A stretch of 64,000 nt of DNA, taken from contig NC_134537.1 of NCBI RefSeq assembly GCF_050624435.1, positions 121,819,586-121,883,585 on the forward strand, written 5' to 3'. A model generated the notes under the pieces. The model was not told where the DNA came from. It searched no databases and was given only the letters and a program-made list of their open reading frames with translations. This document shows, piece after piece, positions 45,458 through 56,393 of the stretch (the stretch's first letter is position 1; the number at the start of each line of letters is the position of its first letter). The DNA comes from Tenrec ecaudatus. Its lineage: Eukaryota; Chordata; Mammalia; Afrosoricida; Tenrecidae. A program made the position numbers and the translations under genes.

Positions 45458-45645
45458 GAGTACTCACCGCATACTAAAGTTGTGGGTTACATGTTGGACT
45501 GTCAACTACAAGGTGATCAATGTGAACGTAGCAACTGTTCCTTGGAAGAAAGATGAGTTACAACTTCAGAAACCCATGGGGGTGGTTCTACTCTCCCACG
45601 GGGTTGCCATGAGTCAGACTGATTTGATGGCAATGAGATTTTTTT
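45458..45645 (+). mobile_element. AfroSINE, next to previous copy
   Basis: It follows the previous SINE within about 6 bp and has CAACTGTTCCTTGGAAGAAAG and TTTGATGGCAATGAGA. The 135-codon frame at 45261-45668 only spans the two SINEs. Confidence 0.82.
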
Positions 45646-46340
45646 TGGAGGGTGGTGGTGGTGTATAGGCTGCAGGATCAGATGATGATCCTACTAACAC
45701 CTGTCTCTTTAATATGACTCCTCAGTTCACTAATCTCTGATTAAATAATCTACTTAGACTAGTGTTGGCCTAGCCTGGAGTCACAACATAGGCTATCATG
45801 ACCCCCTGGGAGTCGTGCCACAGTAAACTCATCAGGAGGGAATACTTCCCCCTGCTTTGTGGTTTAAGCGCTCCTTTTCATATCCTCCACTTTAAGGGTA
45901 ATAAAAAAATTCCTTAAATCATGTTATCCAGTGTAGATTGTGCTACTTCCTTGCAAGATGTCAGAAAGGAGGACATGAACTCAGAATTTGTTTCATTTGC
46001 CGGCCCATGCTGTCCTGTGTACAGGACAAGTGTCCTGTGCAGGTTTTATCAATGGAGTTCCCTCTGCTGCCAGTTTGATTTGGTCATTGGGAACCCACAT
46101 AGGAGACCCAACGAAGGAGGCTCGTGAAGTCAATGTACTTATTTCTGTGGTTCCCCACGGTGAGGTTATTTTCGACTGGCTGTGTGTCTCCCTGGCAAGT
46201 TACTGCCTTACCAAGGGAGGAGGTTTTTTCTCTTTCTTCCTGGGTTCTAGTAACCAGTCACCTCTCTGATCCCTTCAGGCTGTGTCAAATGTAAGCAGCC
46301 ACCAGTTCCAGGATGCTGTGCTATTGTGTGTGATCCCCTT
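45646..46340. other. No recognised feature
   Basis: Non-coding sequence of mixed composition, with no family recognised. Confidence 0.35.
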
Positions 46341-46541
46341 TCACCAGCGATTCTCACCATCACCTGAAGGGTTTATTAAAGCAGCTTGTGGAGCCCCACG
46401 CCCAGAGTTTCAGACTCAGTGGGTGTGGGGTGGGGTCCAATCCTTTGCATGTTTAATGAGTTCGCAGAGGATGCTGGTCACAGAAGATGCTGGTGCTTGT
46501 TTGCAGGGCACCACACTGGGACAATCATTGCTCTATACTGA
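46341..46541 (+). mobile_element. MER5A-type hAT-Charlie MITE
   Basis: CAGCGATTCTCACCATCACC opens it, GAGCCCCACGCCCAGAGTTTC and GGGGTGGGGTCCAATC form the core, and GCACCACACTGGGACAATC closes it. These match the pan-mammalian MER5A layout. The 119-codon frame across it is not a gene. Confidence 0.82.
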
Positions 46542-47157
46542 CACCTTTGTTTACAAGGAATATCGACAGAGAGTGGATGGCAGAAGCTGCCAGGAAACCA
46601 CTCCCACCATTTCCAACAGCTGGTTTGAGAGAGATAATTAATAGGCCTACTTGTATCAGTCAGATCCCAACTGGAAACAGATGGCACCTTTCAAATAGGG
46701 TAATTCCGCACAGCCAATCAGAGAACGAGCAAACCTTTCCAGGCCTTGTGTTTTATACGAAAGACCTCTAAGCACACAGGTAAGAAGCTGAAGTCCGGGC
46801 ATCCCCACGCACACTCATGCAAATCAGCTACCACGAGCTCCAGTGACGTGACCCCCAGTTGCACTCCAGCTGGGAGCCCCAGTCTAGCTGTACTCTCTGG
46901 AGTGTTTGCTTCCACACCTGCCCCAACCTCCAGGAGCACCTGGTGGCTTTGCTGTGTTCATCTCACTAGTTCATCTTTACTCCGCGCAGGATTTTCTTGA
47001 TCACGTAGCTCATCCCGTAGCATCTTGTGAGGGATTGCGGTTTCCACCCAAGCGGTCCTGATATCCCTCCTTCTGGTCTTTAGCCCACTTCTGTCCTACC
47101 CACGACAGCAACTATTCCCACTTCAACATGTATGCAGAGGGGGTTCCCTGCTTTCTA
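46542..47157. other. No recognised feature
   Basis: Fairly GC-balanced non-coding sequence with short frames on both strands. Nothing supported. Confidence 0.35.
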
Positions 47158-47425
47158 TATTTTGAGAATCGGGAGACTTCATCTCACGTACTTTGGACAT
47201 GTTGCCAGGAGAGGCCTGATCCTGGAGAAGGACATGATGCTTGGTAAACTGGAGAGGCAATGAAAAGAGGGAGACCTTCAATGAGATGGACTGACACAGT
47301 GGCTGCAACAATGGGCTCAAATATAACAACAATCGTGAGGATGGTACAGGACTGGGCAGAGTTTCGTTCTGTCATACACAAGGGCACTGTGAGTTGGCAC
47401 CAACTAGATGGCACCTTACAGCATG
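47158..47425 (+). mobile_element. RTE1 3' end
   Basis: It has CATCTCACGTACTTTGGACA, GACATGATGCTTGGTAAAC and GAGATGGACTGACACAGTGG. The tail is GAGTTGGCACCAACTAGATGG. It is a useful reference for the split copy at 25745-27850. Confidence 0.88.
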
Positions 47426-47657
47426 AGTTCTCATTCTCTCTGCCTTCCCTCCCCTTGCTTCCCCTCACTGCATTTCTTCAGACATCTGTCAGAAGGGTTA
47501 GCTAAGACACAGTGATAGCCTTCCGATTAGAAGTGGTTTTCAATATGTGGCCCTATCTAATGCATCCCAGCACCTTCTTCCTTTCTATGCTTTGTGTGTC
47601 ATGTTGATATCAAATATTTTACTAGTAAGAATTTTGTAAAATAAGTGTAAGCTTCCA

Positions 47658-47835
47658 AACCAAACCAAACTCATTGTCATCGAGTCAATTTTGACTCATG
47701 TGACCCTATAGGACATGGGAGAACTGCCCTGGTGGGTTTAACGCTTCATCAGAGTAGAAAGCCTCATCTTTATCCTAAAGAGCAGCTGATGGTTTCAAAC
47801 TGATGACCTTGAGGTTAGCAACCCAGGGCTCCTAA
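47658..47835 (-). mobile_element. AfroSINE
   Basis: The inverted tail AACCAAACTCATTGTCATCG leads to the head region CAACCCAGGGCTCC. Confidence 0.85.
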
Positions 47836-47919
47836 CTGTAAGGTAGTAAAGATAAAATAAATGCATCAACCAGAAACATATTCTGTCTCAAAACTAGACT
47901 ATTGCTGTACCTGAGTATA

Positions 47920-48850
47920 CTGCCCCATCGATCCCCTGGACTTCTCATGTACCTTCTATGCTGAATTCAATTTATGTTTCTGTATGCAACATACCATACA
48001 GTTTTGAGTAAATTTTCAAGTTTGTTGCTCATTTTATACTATTTTACTAAATTTCATCCATATTAATGCATTTCGCAGTAGATCCTTCATTTCACTGTGT
48101 AAGTAAGCTGCAATTTATTTATTTGCTCTCCTGTTGATGGACATTTGTGTTTTCTAATTTCTTTGCTGTTATAAGCACTACTGTTAGGAATCTTCTTAAA
48201 AATAGCTCATGGTGTACATATTTCAGAGACATTCTTACGTTAGTAAACCTGGTAGAATTGCTGGATTGTAGAATATGTGCTGATTCATCATTTCAAAGCA
48301 ATGCCAAATTGTTTTCCAAAGTAGTCACATCAATTTACAATACCAATCATACTGAAGGAGAGGTCTTGTTTGTTCATATCTTTACAACCTTTGACATGAA
48401 TAGACACCTTACTTTTTGGAAATATGGTCTGTGTAAAACAGTCTTACTTTGAGGTTTTAACCTTCTTTGTTAATAAGATTATTTCTTATGTACACTTGTC
48501 ATTCATATTTCCTCTACTTGACTCATGTGTTCATGACTTCATCTATTTTTCATTTGTGTCTTTTCTCTTTTGATTTATAAGACTTCTTTATATTTCTGGA
48601 TAGCTATTTTTGTTTTTTAAAGTATACTTGCTAAGTGATTGTTATTCCAGTCTGTGACTTATACTTTGTTTCAATATTTTAATTATTGCTGTTAATTACG
48701 TTAATGGTGTTAGTTATTGCTGTTAACAATACATTTTTCAAATAAGCAGTATACACCTATTTTATTCTTGTTCATAGTCATTTTGACTATTCTTAGTTCT
48801 GTGTTTTTATATTTTGAAATCATTTTCTTACTTCCTACCAAAATGCCTGC
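47920..48850 (-). mobile_element. Ancient L1M-type 3' region
   Basis: In plus-strand wording it has GTTGATGGACATTTGTGTTTTC, GTAGAATTGCTGGATTGTAG, CCAAATTGTTTTCCAAAGTAG and TATAAGACTTCTTTATATTTC in order. This is the familiar series of inverted L1M3/L1ME-like 3' sequence shared by placental mammals. It is much older than the afrotherian L1 copies. Confidence 0.78.
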
Positions 48851-48884
48851 CTGAATTCGGATTGGGGTTTTGCTGTAGCTTGCA

Positions 48885-49110
48885 TTAGTTTTCCATTGCC
48901 ACTTCAGTCAATTTCCACAAACTTGGTGGCTTAGAACAACAAAAATGTATTATGTTAGTTCTGGAGCTCGGAGCTGAGAACTGCATTCCCTCGGGAGGCT
49001 TCAGGGGAGAATGGTTCCTGTCCTTTCCAAACACTCGATGCTCCTACATTCCTTCACTGCTGGCCTCATCTTTTGTCTTCTAAACCAAAGGTGGGAATGT
49101 CCAGCCCTTG
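48885..49110. repeat. Ancient interspersed repeat, unnamed
   Basis: TTTCCATTGCCACTTCAGTC, GGCTTAGAACAACAAAAATG and CTCGGGAGGCTTCAGGGGAG recall a dispersed placental repeat that I remember in the form GTGGCTTAAAACAACA. I cannot name the family with confidence. Confidence 0.4.
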
Positions 49111-49366
49111 GCCGGTATAAATTCCCTAAGCCCATAAAAATTATCAGCCAACACCACACTCCTCACCAAAGAGAAGCTGTTCCAGCCATCCCATTATGGG
49201 TGATTTAATTAAATGTTTCCCCAGTATGGTCTGAAACTGTTATAAAGATCCAAATTGCCCTTGACAGAAAAAAAGTTCTCCACTTTTAAGCCAAGAGCAT
49301 AGCATCTTCATATCTGTCTTTCTCTTTGACCTGAGTGTCTATTCTCATATTACCTTCTATCACTGA

Positions 49367-49557
49367 TGCACCCTCGTGGAACAGTGGTTCGTTAAAGTGT
49401 TTGGCTGCTGACTGAAAGGTCAGCAGTTTGAACCCATTAGGCATTCTGGAAAAAGAAGCGACTGTTTGCTCCAGTAACTATATCCATGGAAACCCTATGG
49501 GGCCAGTTCTATTTTGCCCTGTAAGATTGCAGTGAGTCGGAATTCAACTCTGTCATG
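49367..49557 (+). mobile_element. AfroSINE
   Basis: GTCAGCAGTTTGAACCCATTAG, ATGGAAACCCTATGGGGCC and GTGAGTCGGAATTCAACTC are present. The head GCACCCTCGTGGAACAGTGG is diverged. Confidence 0.87.
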
Positions 49558-49789
49558 CCTTTCTCTTTCAAGGACCATGTTAATCACATTGCGCCTGATA
49601 TAATTATAATTCTACTGTGTCCTGTAGGATTGCTCTCAGTCACACTTTAACGAGCCAGCAGTAGAGTTCTCACTCTGCCTCTCTTGTCTTCCTCTTCTAA
49701 GGACCCTTGCAATTCTATAGGGGCCCCCAAAATGATCCAGGAATGCCCAACAATATGCATTTCTAAAAAAAAATGTGAGAACTAAGTCA

Positions 49790-49990
49790 ATGGCTCCCAA
49801 CTCTGATTTCATTTTAGAACCACCAGTAGAAACACTGTAAAAATCTCTAATTGCCACCTCAGATCAACTCAATCAGAATCCCTGAACAGCTCTCAGGATT
49901 TATCTTTTTTGTTGTTGTTGTTTTGTTTTGTTTTAGGATTTGTTGTTTTAAAAGATTTCCCCAGCTGACCAGGTTTGAGAATGCTCAACG
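49790..49990 (+). mobile_element. MER5-like MITE, diverged
   Basis: It starts GGCTCCCAACTCTGATTTC and ends GGTTTGAGAATGCTC, as in MER5A ends. It is interrupted by a T/GTT-rich run at 49907-49935. The match is weaker than at 46341. Confidence 0.45.
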
Positions 49991-50149
49991 GTATGATCGG
50001 AAGGGTTCTTCTTGACTCAGGAGGAGGGAACCGATGAATTCTCAAGTCTAAGCAGTCATTGATCCAACCGTTTGCGTTGGGATTTCCATTTCACCCCAGG
50101 GCAACCCTATAGGTATGTATTATTACGGATGACATTATGACACCTCAGA

Positions 50150-50460
50150 GTGTGTTAGGATGTAATTCCTGTGACTGTGGTGGTGATCCTGTTGGCTAAC
50201 GAGGATTACTCTGTTGTGTTAATTAGATGATACCCAAGTAGGGTAGGCTCGTAAATCTAATCACTGAATTACAAAATGGGCAGATTAGACATGGAGATCC
50301 ACACACAAGGGAAGACAGTGGTCCTGTGCAGATGGCCCGCACACCAAGGAAACGTGGGCAGGATTAGCACTAAACTCTTCAGACTGAGAGGAGAGGCCAC
50401 CTTCAAAGCACGTTTGCTACAGCAGGTGTAGGTAACTAAGCTGTACCTGACTGGGCGTCA
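50150..50460 (+). repeat. LTR-like fossil, family C fragment
   Basis: GGGCAGATTAGACATGGAGA followed by GGGAAGACAG corresponds to the middle of the family seen at 27860 and 39195. The ends are not defined. Confidence 0.35.
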
Positions 50461-50572
50461 TCTCCAGTCTGTCACCTCTCTAAAGACTTCATCCTCTGTG
50501 CTATCTTCTTCAAACCGGCTCGTTCTGGTTTGAGAACCTGCATGTCCACTGCAGCTGTACTGAAGCTGAATA

Positions 50573-50771
50573 AACCCCAAACCAAGCTTACTGCCATCAA
50601 GACAAGGCTGACTCATAGCAACCCTAGAGGCCAGGGTTCCAGCGCCCCTGTGAGTTCCCGAGATTGTATCCCTTTATGGGAGGGGAGTAGAAAGCCCCAT
50701 CTTTCTCCCGTGGAGTGGCAGGTTTTGAACTGCCTATCGTCAGCGTGACGATCAAACATGCAACCAGGGCC
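50573..50771 (-). mobile_element. AfroSINE
   Basis: It runs from CCAAACCAAGCTTACTGCC (inverted tail) to CAACCAGGGCCCC (inverted head), with CCATCTTTCTCCCGTGGAG between. Confidence 0.87.
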
Positions 50772-51193
50772 CCATGTGAAGCAGAATAGATATTTTAAAA
50801 AGAATCACCAAAGGAATTGCGATCTGAGTCACCTAAGGATTAGTGAAAATGGAGGTTGTGATTCATCCTATGGGGTAGAAATGCAGATTCTCAGCAGGGG
50901 GCTGAACCCCAATGGAGTCTTGTTTGGTTTAGTCACACACATGGTGTCCTGTCAATCTCCGGGTTCTCCCCCTCTTGCTGGTGCTATAGCTGCTGGCAAG
51001 CTGGCCCTGAGTCGCAGGTACCTCATGTAGAACAAAGTGCTTCCTGGGCCGGGGCCATTCCCGTGATCCACTGGGGATGAGACCATTAGGGTCCATAGGG
51101 ATTTCTCTCTCTGGCATCTTTCTCAGTGTGTCTTAGTCTGTAAGTGCCACTGATACCTGTTCAGTATCACAGCAACATGTAAGCATTGCTTGT
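50772..51193. other. No confident feature
   Basis: A weak MER5-like piece may lie at 50805-50920 (GATTCATCCTATGGGGTAG, CAGATTCTCAGCAGG). Otherwise nothing is recognised. Confidence 0.3.
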
Positions 51194-51385
51194 TATCTTT
51201 TGCTCCTGAGTAGATTCCAACTCAGAGAGACCTTACTGGACAAAGCAGAATTGCTCCAGAGGGTTTCTGAAGCTGTAAGTCTTTACAGAGGTAGGCGGAT
51301 TCATCTTTCTTTCAAGGTACAGTTGGTGGGCTTAAACAGCTGATCTTTTGATTAGCAGCACAATGCCGAGTCCACTGTGTCACAA
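51194..51385 (-). mobile_element. AfroSINE, diverged
   Basis: TAGATTCCAACTCAGAGAGACC and CAGAGGGTTTCTGAAGCTG are the inverted second half. TTGGTGGGCTTAAACAGCTG is the B-box side. Confidence 0.8.
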
Positions 51386-51745
51386 AGAACTTCTTGCTTT
51401 TTCAGAACAGAGGGTATTTTACCCAGAAGTCTCAAGCAAACTTCCTTGAATAGCTACTTGGTCCAAATTTGTCCACATGTGCACGTACAGAACTAATACA
51501 ATGGGCTGGGATAGGCCATGTTATAAACAGGGGCTTGGGGGGAGGCAGGAGGACCTTCTCTCATAACATCTTATTTCTCAAATGAGATCCTCCTAATTTC
51601 TCTGTCCAAGCATATCATACTGCGGTGATCCACATGTGGCTGTGACACCAGATGCCATGTCAGCAGGATCACTCATGGTGGACATGCTTTAGGGGAGCTT
51701 CAGCGGGAAGAAGAAAGGCCGTTGTGTTTACAAAAACTGGCCCAG

Positions 51746-51945
51746 GAAAGGAGCCCTGGTGGTGTCCTGGTTCTGAGCTGGGCTGCGGTTGGCAAAGCCC
51801 CGTTTGAAACCAGCCGCAGCTCCCGTGGGAGAAAGATGGGGCCTTCTGGAGTGACAGTCGACTCACAGGGACAGTAATACCCTGACCTATAACGTTGCTA
51901 TGCGTTGGCAGCAACTCAATGGCAGTGAGGCTTTTGTTGTTGGTT
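51746..51945 (+). mobile_element. AfroSINE
   Basis: The head GGAGCCCTGGTGGTGTCCTG is close to consensus. The body has CCCGTGGGAGAAAGATGGGG and the tail CAATGGCAGTGAGGC. Confidence 0.9.
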
Positions 51946-51989
51946 TTGGGGCCTATGAAAACCCTACAGATTATAATGTCAGGTCTCCT

Positions 51990-52200
51990 TCTGGCTTGTT
52001 TTAGAAAGAGATGTAACCGAGAGGGATCAATGGGCCAAGGAGAACAGTATGGTTGATGAATTAGAGGCCCAGCAATGGCCTGGAGGTTCTGGGTGGGATG
52101 GATTGGCCCCGTAGCTGCAGGGCTGATTCCTAGTATGCTGCCATCGCGAGGGTGTTGTGCTGCTGCACGTAAGGAGAGAATCAACCCAAACTAGAAGCTA
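51990..52200 (+). mobile_element. RTE1 3' end, decayed
   Basis: GAGAGGGATCAATGGGCCAAGG, GATGGATTGGCCCCGTAGCTG and the closing GAGAATCAACCC keep the RTE1 order. The 171-codon minus frame at 51669-52184 is antisense of this and the neighbouring SINE. Confidence 0.6.
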
Positions 52201-52690
52201 CCTAATTTCTACGTCGAATTAGCCTTTATGGGTAAAAATTCTACCAGAAGATGGAGGAGCACTCAGAGTGAGGAGTCTATCAATCGTGAAACTACTGCAC
52301 AGCAAACACTACTTGCTGTTCTAGTGAGTACAGGGCAAGAGAGCAGAGAATGAGAGGGACACAGAGACAGACCAGGAAAAGGAAAGGTGAGGCGCAGATG
52401 GAAATGTTGATCATGAAGTCCTGTGAGCTAGCTCTTGTCAGAGATCATTGAAAATCATTGGGGTATATTTGGCTGCTGTCCAGATGAAAAGAGTTAAAAT
52501 TCTGAAGTGAAGAATTCCAGACAAGAATTCTGCATGGAAAAATAATGTGGTTAAGAGTGTCTATATCGCTCTAGGAACATATATAATTCAGGTAATGAAT
52601 ATATGACAGGTATATTCCTAAATACACACAATCAGTGATGCACTTGGCCAGGAGTAGGGGACTCGAACTGAAGCGGTCTTATTCAGTGTA
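52201..52690. other. No recognised feature
   Basis: AT-rich non-coding sequence. Nothing identified. Confidence 0.4.
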
Positions 52691-52800
52691 GGAAAGAAGA
52701 CCTGGTGGCCCAGTGGTTAAAGTATGCGGCCGCTAACCACAAGGTTGGCTGATTGAACCCACTCGTGGCTTCCTTAGGTTTCTGGCATGGGCTTCCCCGG
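52691..52800 (+). mobile_element. AfroSINE, left half
   Basis: The head AAGACCTGGTGGCCCAGTGG and B-box area GGCTGATTGAACCCACTCG are present. It then breaks off. The missing half appears at 53345-53440. Confidence 0.82.
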
Positions 52801-52821
52801 TTTTTGTTGCTCAACGCTGAA

Positions 52822-52932
<111 letters not shown>

Positions 52933-53344
52933 ACTTTGTGACCCAAATTAGCCACTCCGGGGAAGCATGTGAAAACCACTTGGAAATATGGCCGGAGAGA
53001 GGAGGCCACCCAGCACCGAGAGAGCGCCTGCTCTTAGTCTCTGCTTCTTATGGCCTCTGACCCCCACTCGAGGGGCCGTGGTGGAGGGTATGGCCGTGGT
53101 TCTTCGTGGCTGAGTTTGGGCATCTGTATGACTCAGTGTTGCTGGTTCCTCGTGTGCTTGCCCAGGTGTCCCACATCTGTGCACGCCCAGCTTTGGATCT
53201 TCTCCAGAGGTGTCTGATTTCTTTCAAACCCTTTTATGGGGCATGGCCAGCTAATTTGCATTTAGTGTAGGCATTTGTTGGAGTCAACCCCCCTGGTCCC
53301 TAATCTTTGTCAGCTCCCCCAAAGAGGCCGTAGTCGGGTGTGGG

Positions 53345-53440
53345 GATTGACAGCCTTTGAAACCCCATGAGGGCAGGTCTACTCCGTCCTATAGGGTCAC
53401 TAGGAGTGGCAATCCACTTGATGGTAAAGGATTTGACTCA
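53345..53440 (+). mobile_element. AfroSINE, right half
   Basis: GGATTGACAGCCTTTGAAAC, GTCTACTCCGTCCTATAGGG and CTTGATGGTAAAGGATTTG form a second half with no head. It is probably the other half of the SINE at 52691. Confidence 0.8.
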
Positions 53441-53595
53441 GTGTAGCCAATCGAAAGGGCCATCTTCCCCTAGCTATCATTTGATAGTCCTTTTGCTCTC
53501 TAGACAACTTCTTAAACCACACTGTTGACCTTCAATATAAAACAACCTTGGCTTTTAAATGTACAGGTTATAGTGGAATCTCTCTATTCCACTAG

Positions 53596-53787
53596 CAGTG
53601 GTTCTCAACCTTCCTCATGCCGCGACCTTTTAATACAGTTCCTCCTGGTGTGGTGACCTCCCCACCATAAAATTATTTCATTGCTGCTTCATCCCTGTCA
53701 TTTTGCTCCTGTTATGAATCGGGCAACGCCTGTGAAAGGGTCGTTCTACCCCCAAGCGGGTCATGACCCACAGGTCGAGAACCTCTG
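53596..53787 (-). mobile_element. SPIN-type hAT transposon, short non-autonomous copy
   Basis: Terminal repeats CAGTGGTTCTCAACC and GGTCGAGAACCTCTG frame 192 bp. Reverse-complement reading gives GTGGGTCATGACCCGC and GAACGACCCTTTCACAGGCG near one end. CGCGGCATGAGG and GAACTGTATTAAAAGG lie at the other. It is an internally deleted relative of 37244-37752 in the opposite orientation. The flanks CCACTAG and CACTACAG agree only loosely as a target duplication. Confidence 0.85.
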
Positions 53788-54064
53788 CACTACAGACCAC
53801 AGGGTGTAAGGTAGTACGTTGACAAGAGTGTGGCTTTGGGACTTTAGTTCCAGAGGTAACACAGGTGAGTTCATCTACCTAGTCTTCCATTTCTCATCTG
53901 TAAAAAGGGGGTAGGATTTGACTTCCTAATACCTTGTGGGATTTTGTAAAGAGGTTGGATCGGCATGAAACATGTTACTTATCACTAGTGTTTCTACAAA
54001 GCTGACTGAGAGTTAGTGGCAAGGCCCAGGATTCCCCACACATTCAGGGATAATCATGGTACTG

Positions 54065-54238
54065 GAAGTAGTCCTGGCGGTGCAAACCGTTAAACCAAAA
54101 GGTAGTTTACACCAACCAGTTGCCATGAGAGAAAAGACCCCGTAATCTTCTCCTATAAAGATCACAGCTAAACTCCCTGCTCCCTCTGCGGCATAATTTT
54201 ATTCTGTCTTATGGGATCGCTTAGAGTAGAAATAGACC
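54065..54238 (+). mobile_element. AfroSINE, diverged
   Basis: AGTAGTCCTGGCGGTGCAAA is the head. CTATAAAGATCACAGC and TTATTCTGTCTTATGGGATC are the second half. Confidence 0.78.
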
Positions 54239-55529
54239 AAAGGAGTAATTACCTTAATTTGTTAGTAGCATTTCTCACAAGTGAGGTATGAATTAAAAAA
54301 ATTATTTCATAGATTCATCTTTATAAAGTGAGACTCCTTCCAATATTTAGGGAATAACCAAAGAAATTCCATCTTATGTGGCAAAGACAACATTCAAAAT
54401 TGGTCTTTTGACTAGTCAAATGCTCCTTCTGGCTTATTCATGGTTACTGCTGAAAAAAGGTAGACTTGGAGTCCTTTAGCAACTGATCTGGCAAACAGTA
54501 CAGAATTATATTTATCAGGGACAAGGGGGAAAAAAGAATTATATTTATTTTATGACATAGCATTGTGGGGGTTTTGGTCTTGTATCTCTAAGAATAGGAA
54601 GTCTTCAACTTCTCCATTGCACTCTGCATTTACTCCTAAAATAAAGACACACTTTGCCTTGCCTCATATTTGTATTTTAATATTTATTTGTTTTAAAATG
54701 ATTAGCCGTCCAGTTGGTGATTTGTAATGGTTCCAAATATTTTCTCAACAGAGTTGCTAGATATAGCAACTGTAATTTCACCATTAAAACATTAAAAAAA
54801 TTAAAAGAAACATTTTATTGTTAAGTATAGCGTTAAGAAGCCCTTGTTACAATTTGCACCAGGAAAAGAGGAATATTAGCATATTCATACCTTCAGTTAA
54901 CCACTACAGCTTCCTATCAGATTGACTCCTTGTCTGGTCTAATGGCCCCCTTGGAGAATAAAAGCAGTTCCCCCAGGATTGCTGTATTTGAATTCAAAGT
55001 GTAAAATCATTCCAAAGTGTGGGGAAGTGGTAGGGGCTGAATAGTGTGTCAACGCTAGGAAGTGTAGGCAGCAGGGGGTGTAGGCAAATGAGAAAGCAGT
55101 GAGAAGGAACAGAGGGGGTGGGGTGGAAGGAGTCAACCTACTTCCAATTTAGTCCTGAAAATGTCTTTACCAGAATTCCTTCTTGTTTAAATCGCTGCTG
55201 ATTGCTCTTGGTTTTAGTACTTAGGCCTGGTTAAGTTATGCCATGCTAATATTTCTTAATCGCCACCCACGCCAGTTTATTAAAATTTGAATTCAGGCTG
55301 ATTTTACCTAGGGCATTGTTGGTACTTGATGCTTTCAAATAAGCCAGTCTTTCTGAGATTGCGGGTTGTTTTTTCTCTGCATACCTTAGAAGGGATTCAA
55401 TGGCGGAGGCATTGCAGTTTTAATACTCGATGCAGCCTTCTAAAAAGACGAGGAGTTATAAAAGGTTTATACCAACCTTGTCCAGTAGACCTTTCTGAGA
55501 CGAGCGTGGGTGATTTGTGGTGACCACGC
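54239..55529. other. No recognised feature
   Basis: This 1.3 kb has no repeat or gene I can support. It is AT-rich with normal complexity and may include conserved non-coding sequence, which cannot be judged without alignment. Confidence 0.4.
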
Positions 55530-55830
55530 AGTAGCCACCCGCAGCATGTAGATACAGAGTGCTGGAATACTAAGCTCAAGTGATTGGTGACTGCCTGCGG
55601 TGGTCAGGGCTAGAGGCTTCGTCATACTAGAGGCTTCGTCACACTGGTGGCTTGCTTCTTGCTGTGATCCTGGAAGCTGTGCCACTAGTATTCCAAACAC
55701 TCACAACGTATTCTGGGGTGGGCAGGTTTCAAAGGAGCTTCCAGACCAGAAAGACCTGGTGGTCTACCTTCAAAAGGTAACCGTATGGATCAACAGAAAG
55801 TGTGGTTCTACGGACGTGCTGTGAACGCAT
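55530..55830 (+). mobile_element. tRNA-derived SINE, second family, diverged
   Basis: TTGCTGTGATCCTGGAAGC, AAAGGAGCTTCCAGACCAG and GGTGGTCTACCTTCAAAAGG match the order in the minus-strand copy at 6616-6995. AGAGGCTTCGTCATACT occurs twice near 55610-55640. The left boundary is uncertain. Confidence 0.4.
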
Positions 55831-55837
55831 CATAGTG

Positions 55838-55920
55838 CCCACTGCCAATGAGTTGATTCTGACTCATAGCCACCCTATCGAGGGTTTCCCATACAGCCGA
55901 CCTTGAGCCTAGCAGCTCAA
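55838..55920 (-). mobile_element. AfroSINE tail fragment
   Basis: Inverted tail CCCACTGCCAATGAGTTGATTC with CCACCCTATCGAGGG. It is cut short by the next copy. Confidence 0.7.
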
Positions 55921-55924
55921 ACAT

Positions 55925-56080
55925 ACTCAACTGCCATCGGGTCAGTTCTGACTCATTATGACCTTGGCACTCCTGTGGGTTTCTGAGACCATAAGTCTTT
56001 TCCCCAAGGATTGGTTGGTAGTGTTGAACTGCTGACCTTGCGGTGAGCAGCCTAACACATAGTGCCCATCACCAGGAGGG
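55925..56080 (-). mobile_element. AfroSINE
   Basis: It runs from CTGCCATCGGGTCAGTTCTG to the inverted head near CACCAGGAGGG, with GAACTGCTGACCTTGCGG in the B-box area. Confidence 0.82.
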
Positions 56081-56084
56081 ATTC

Positions 56085-56245
56085 ATTGCTAAAGGTCATG
56101 TTTGATGTAGAGGGCCAGAGAAAGCAGAGGTGACCCTGGGAGAGATGGCTGGGGCGCACAGCTGCAGAGACTGAATGAAACACGCTGGGGATTGAGGATG
56201 ATGCCCTACTGTGTTGTGTAAGAGGTTGCCATGAGTGGATGTGAA
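56085..56245 (+). mobile_element. RTE1 3' end, decayed
   Basis: GATGTAGAGGGCCAGAGAAAG, GAGATGGCTGGGGCGCACAG and GGTTGCCATGAGTGGATG follow RTE1 order. It is short and diverged. Confidence 0.5.
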
Positions 56246-56257
56246 AACTCACCTCCA

Positions 56258-56393
56258 TTGAGGGAGAGGGGGTTTCTGAAACTATCCATCTTTCCCGAGC
56301 AGATAGCCTCATCGTTCTCCTGCTCGTGGATTTAAAACACCAACCTTGTAGTGAGGAGTCCGATGCTTACCCGACATCGCCACCAGGGCTCCC
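56258..56393 (-). mobile_element. AfroSINE
   Basis: It ends with GCCACCAGGGCTCCC, the exact inverted head. The tail half is truncated. Confidence 0.82.

Noticed and set aside
44825-45668. Overlapping frames of 99, 140 and 135 codons
   Set aside because: They are read-through of an RTE1 3' end and two adjacent AfroSINEs.
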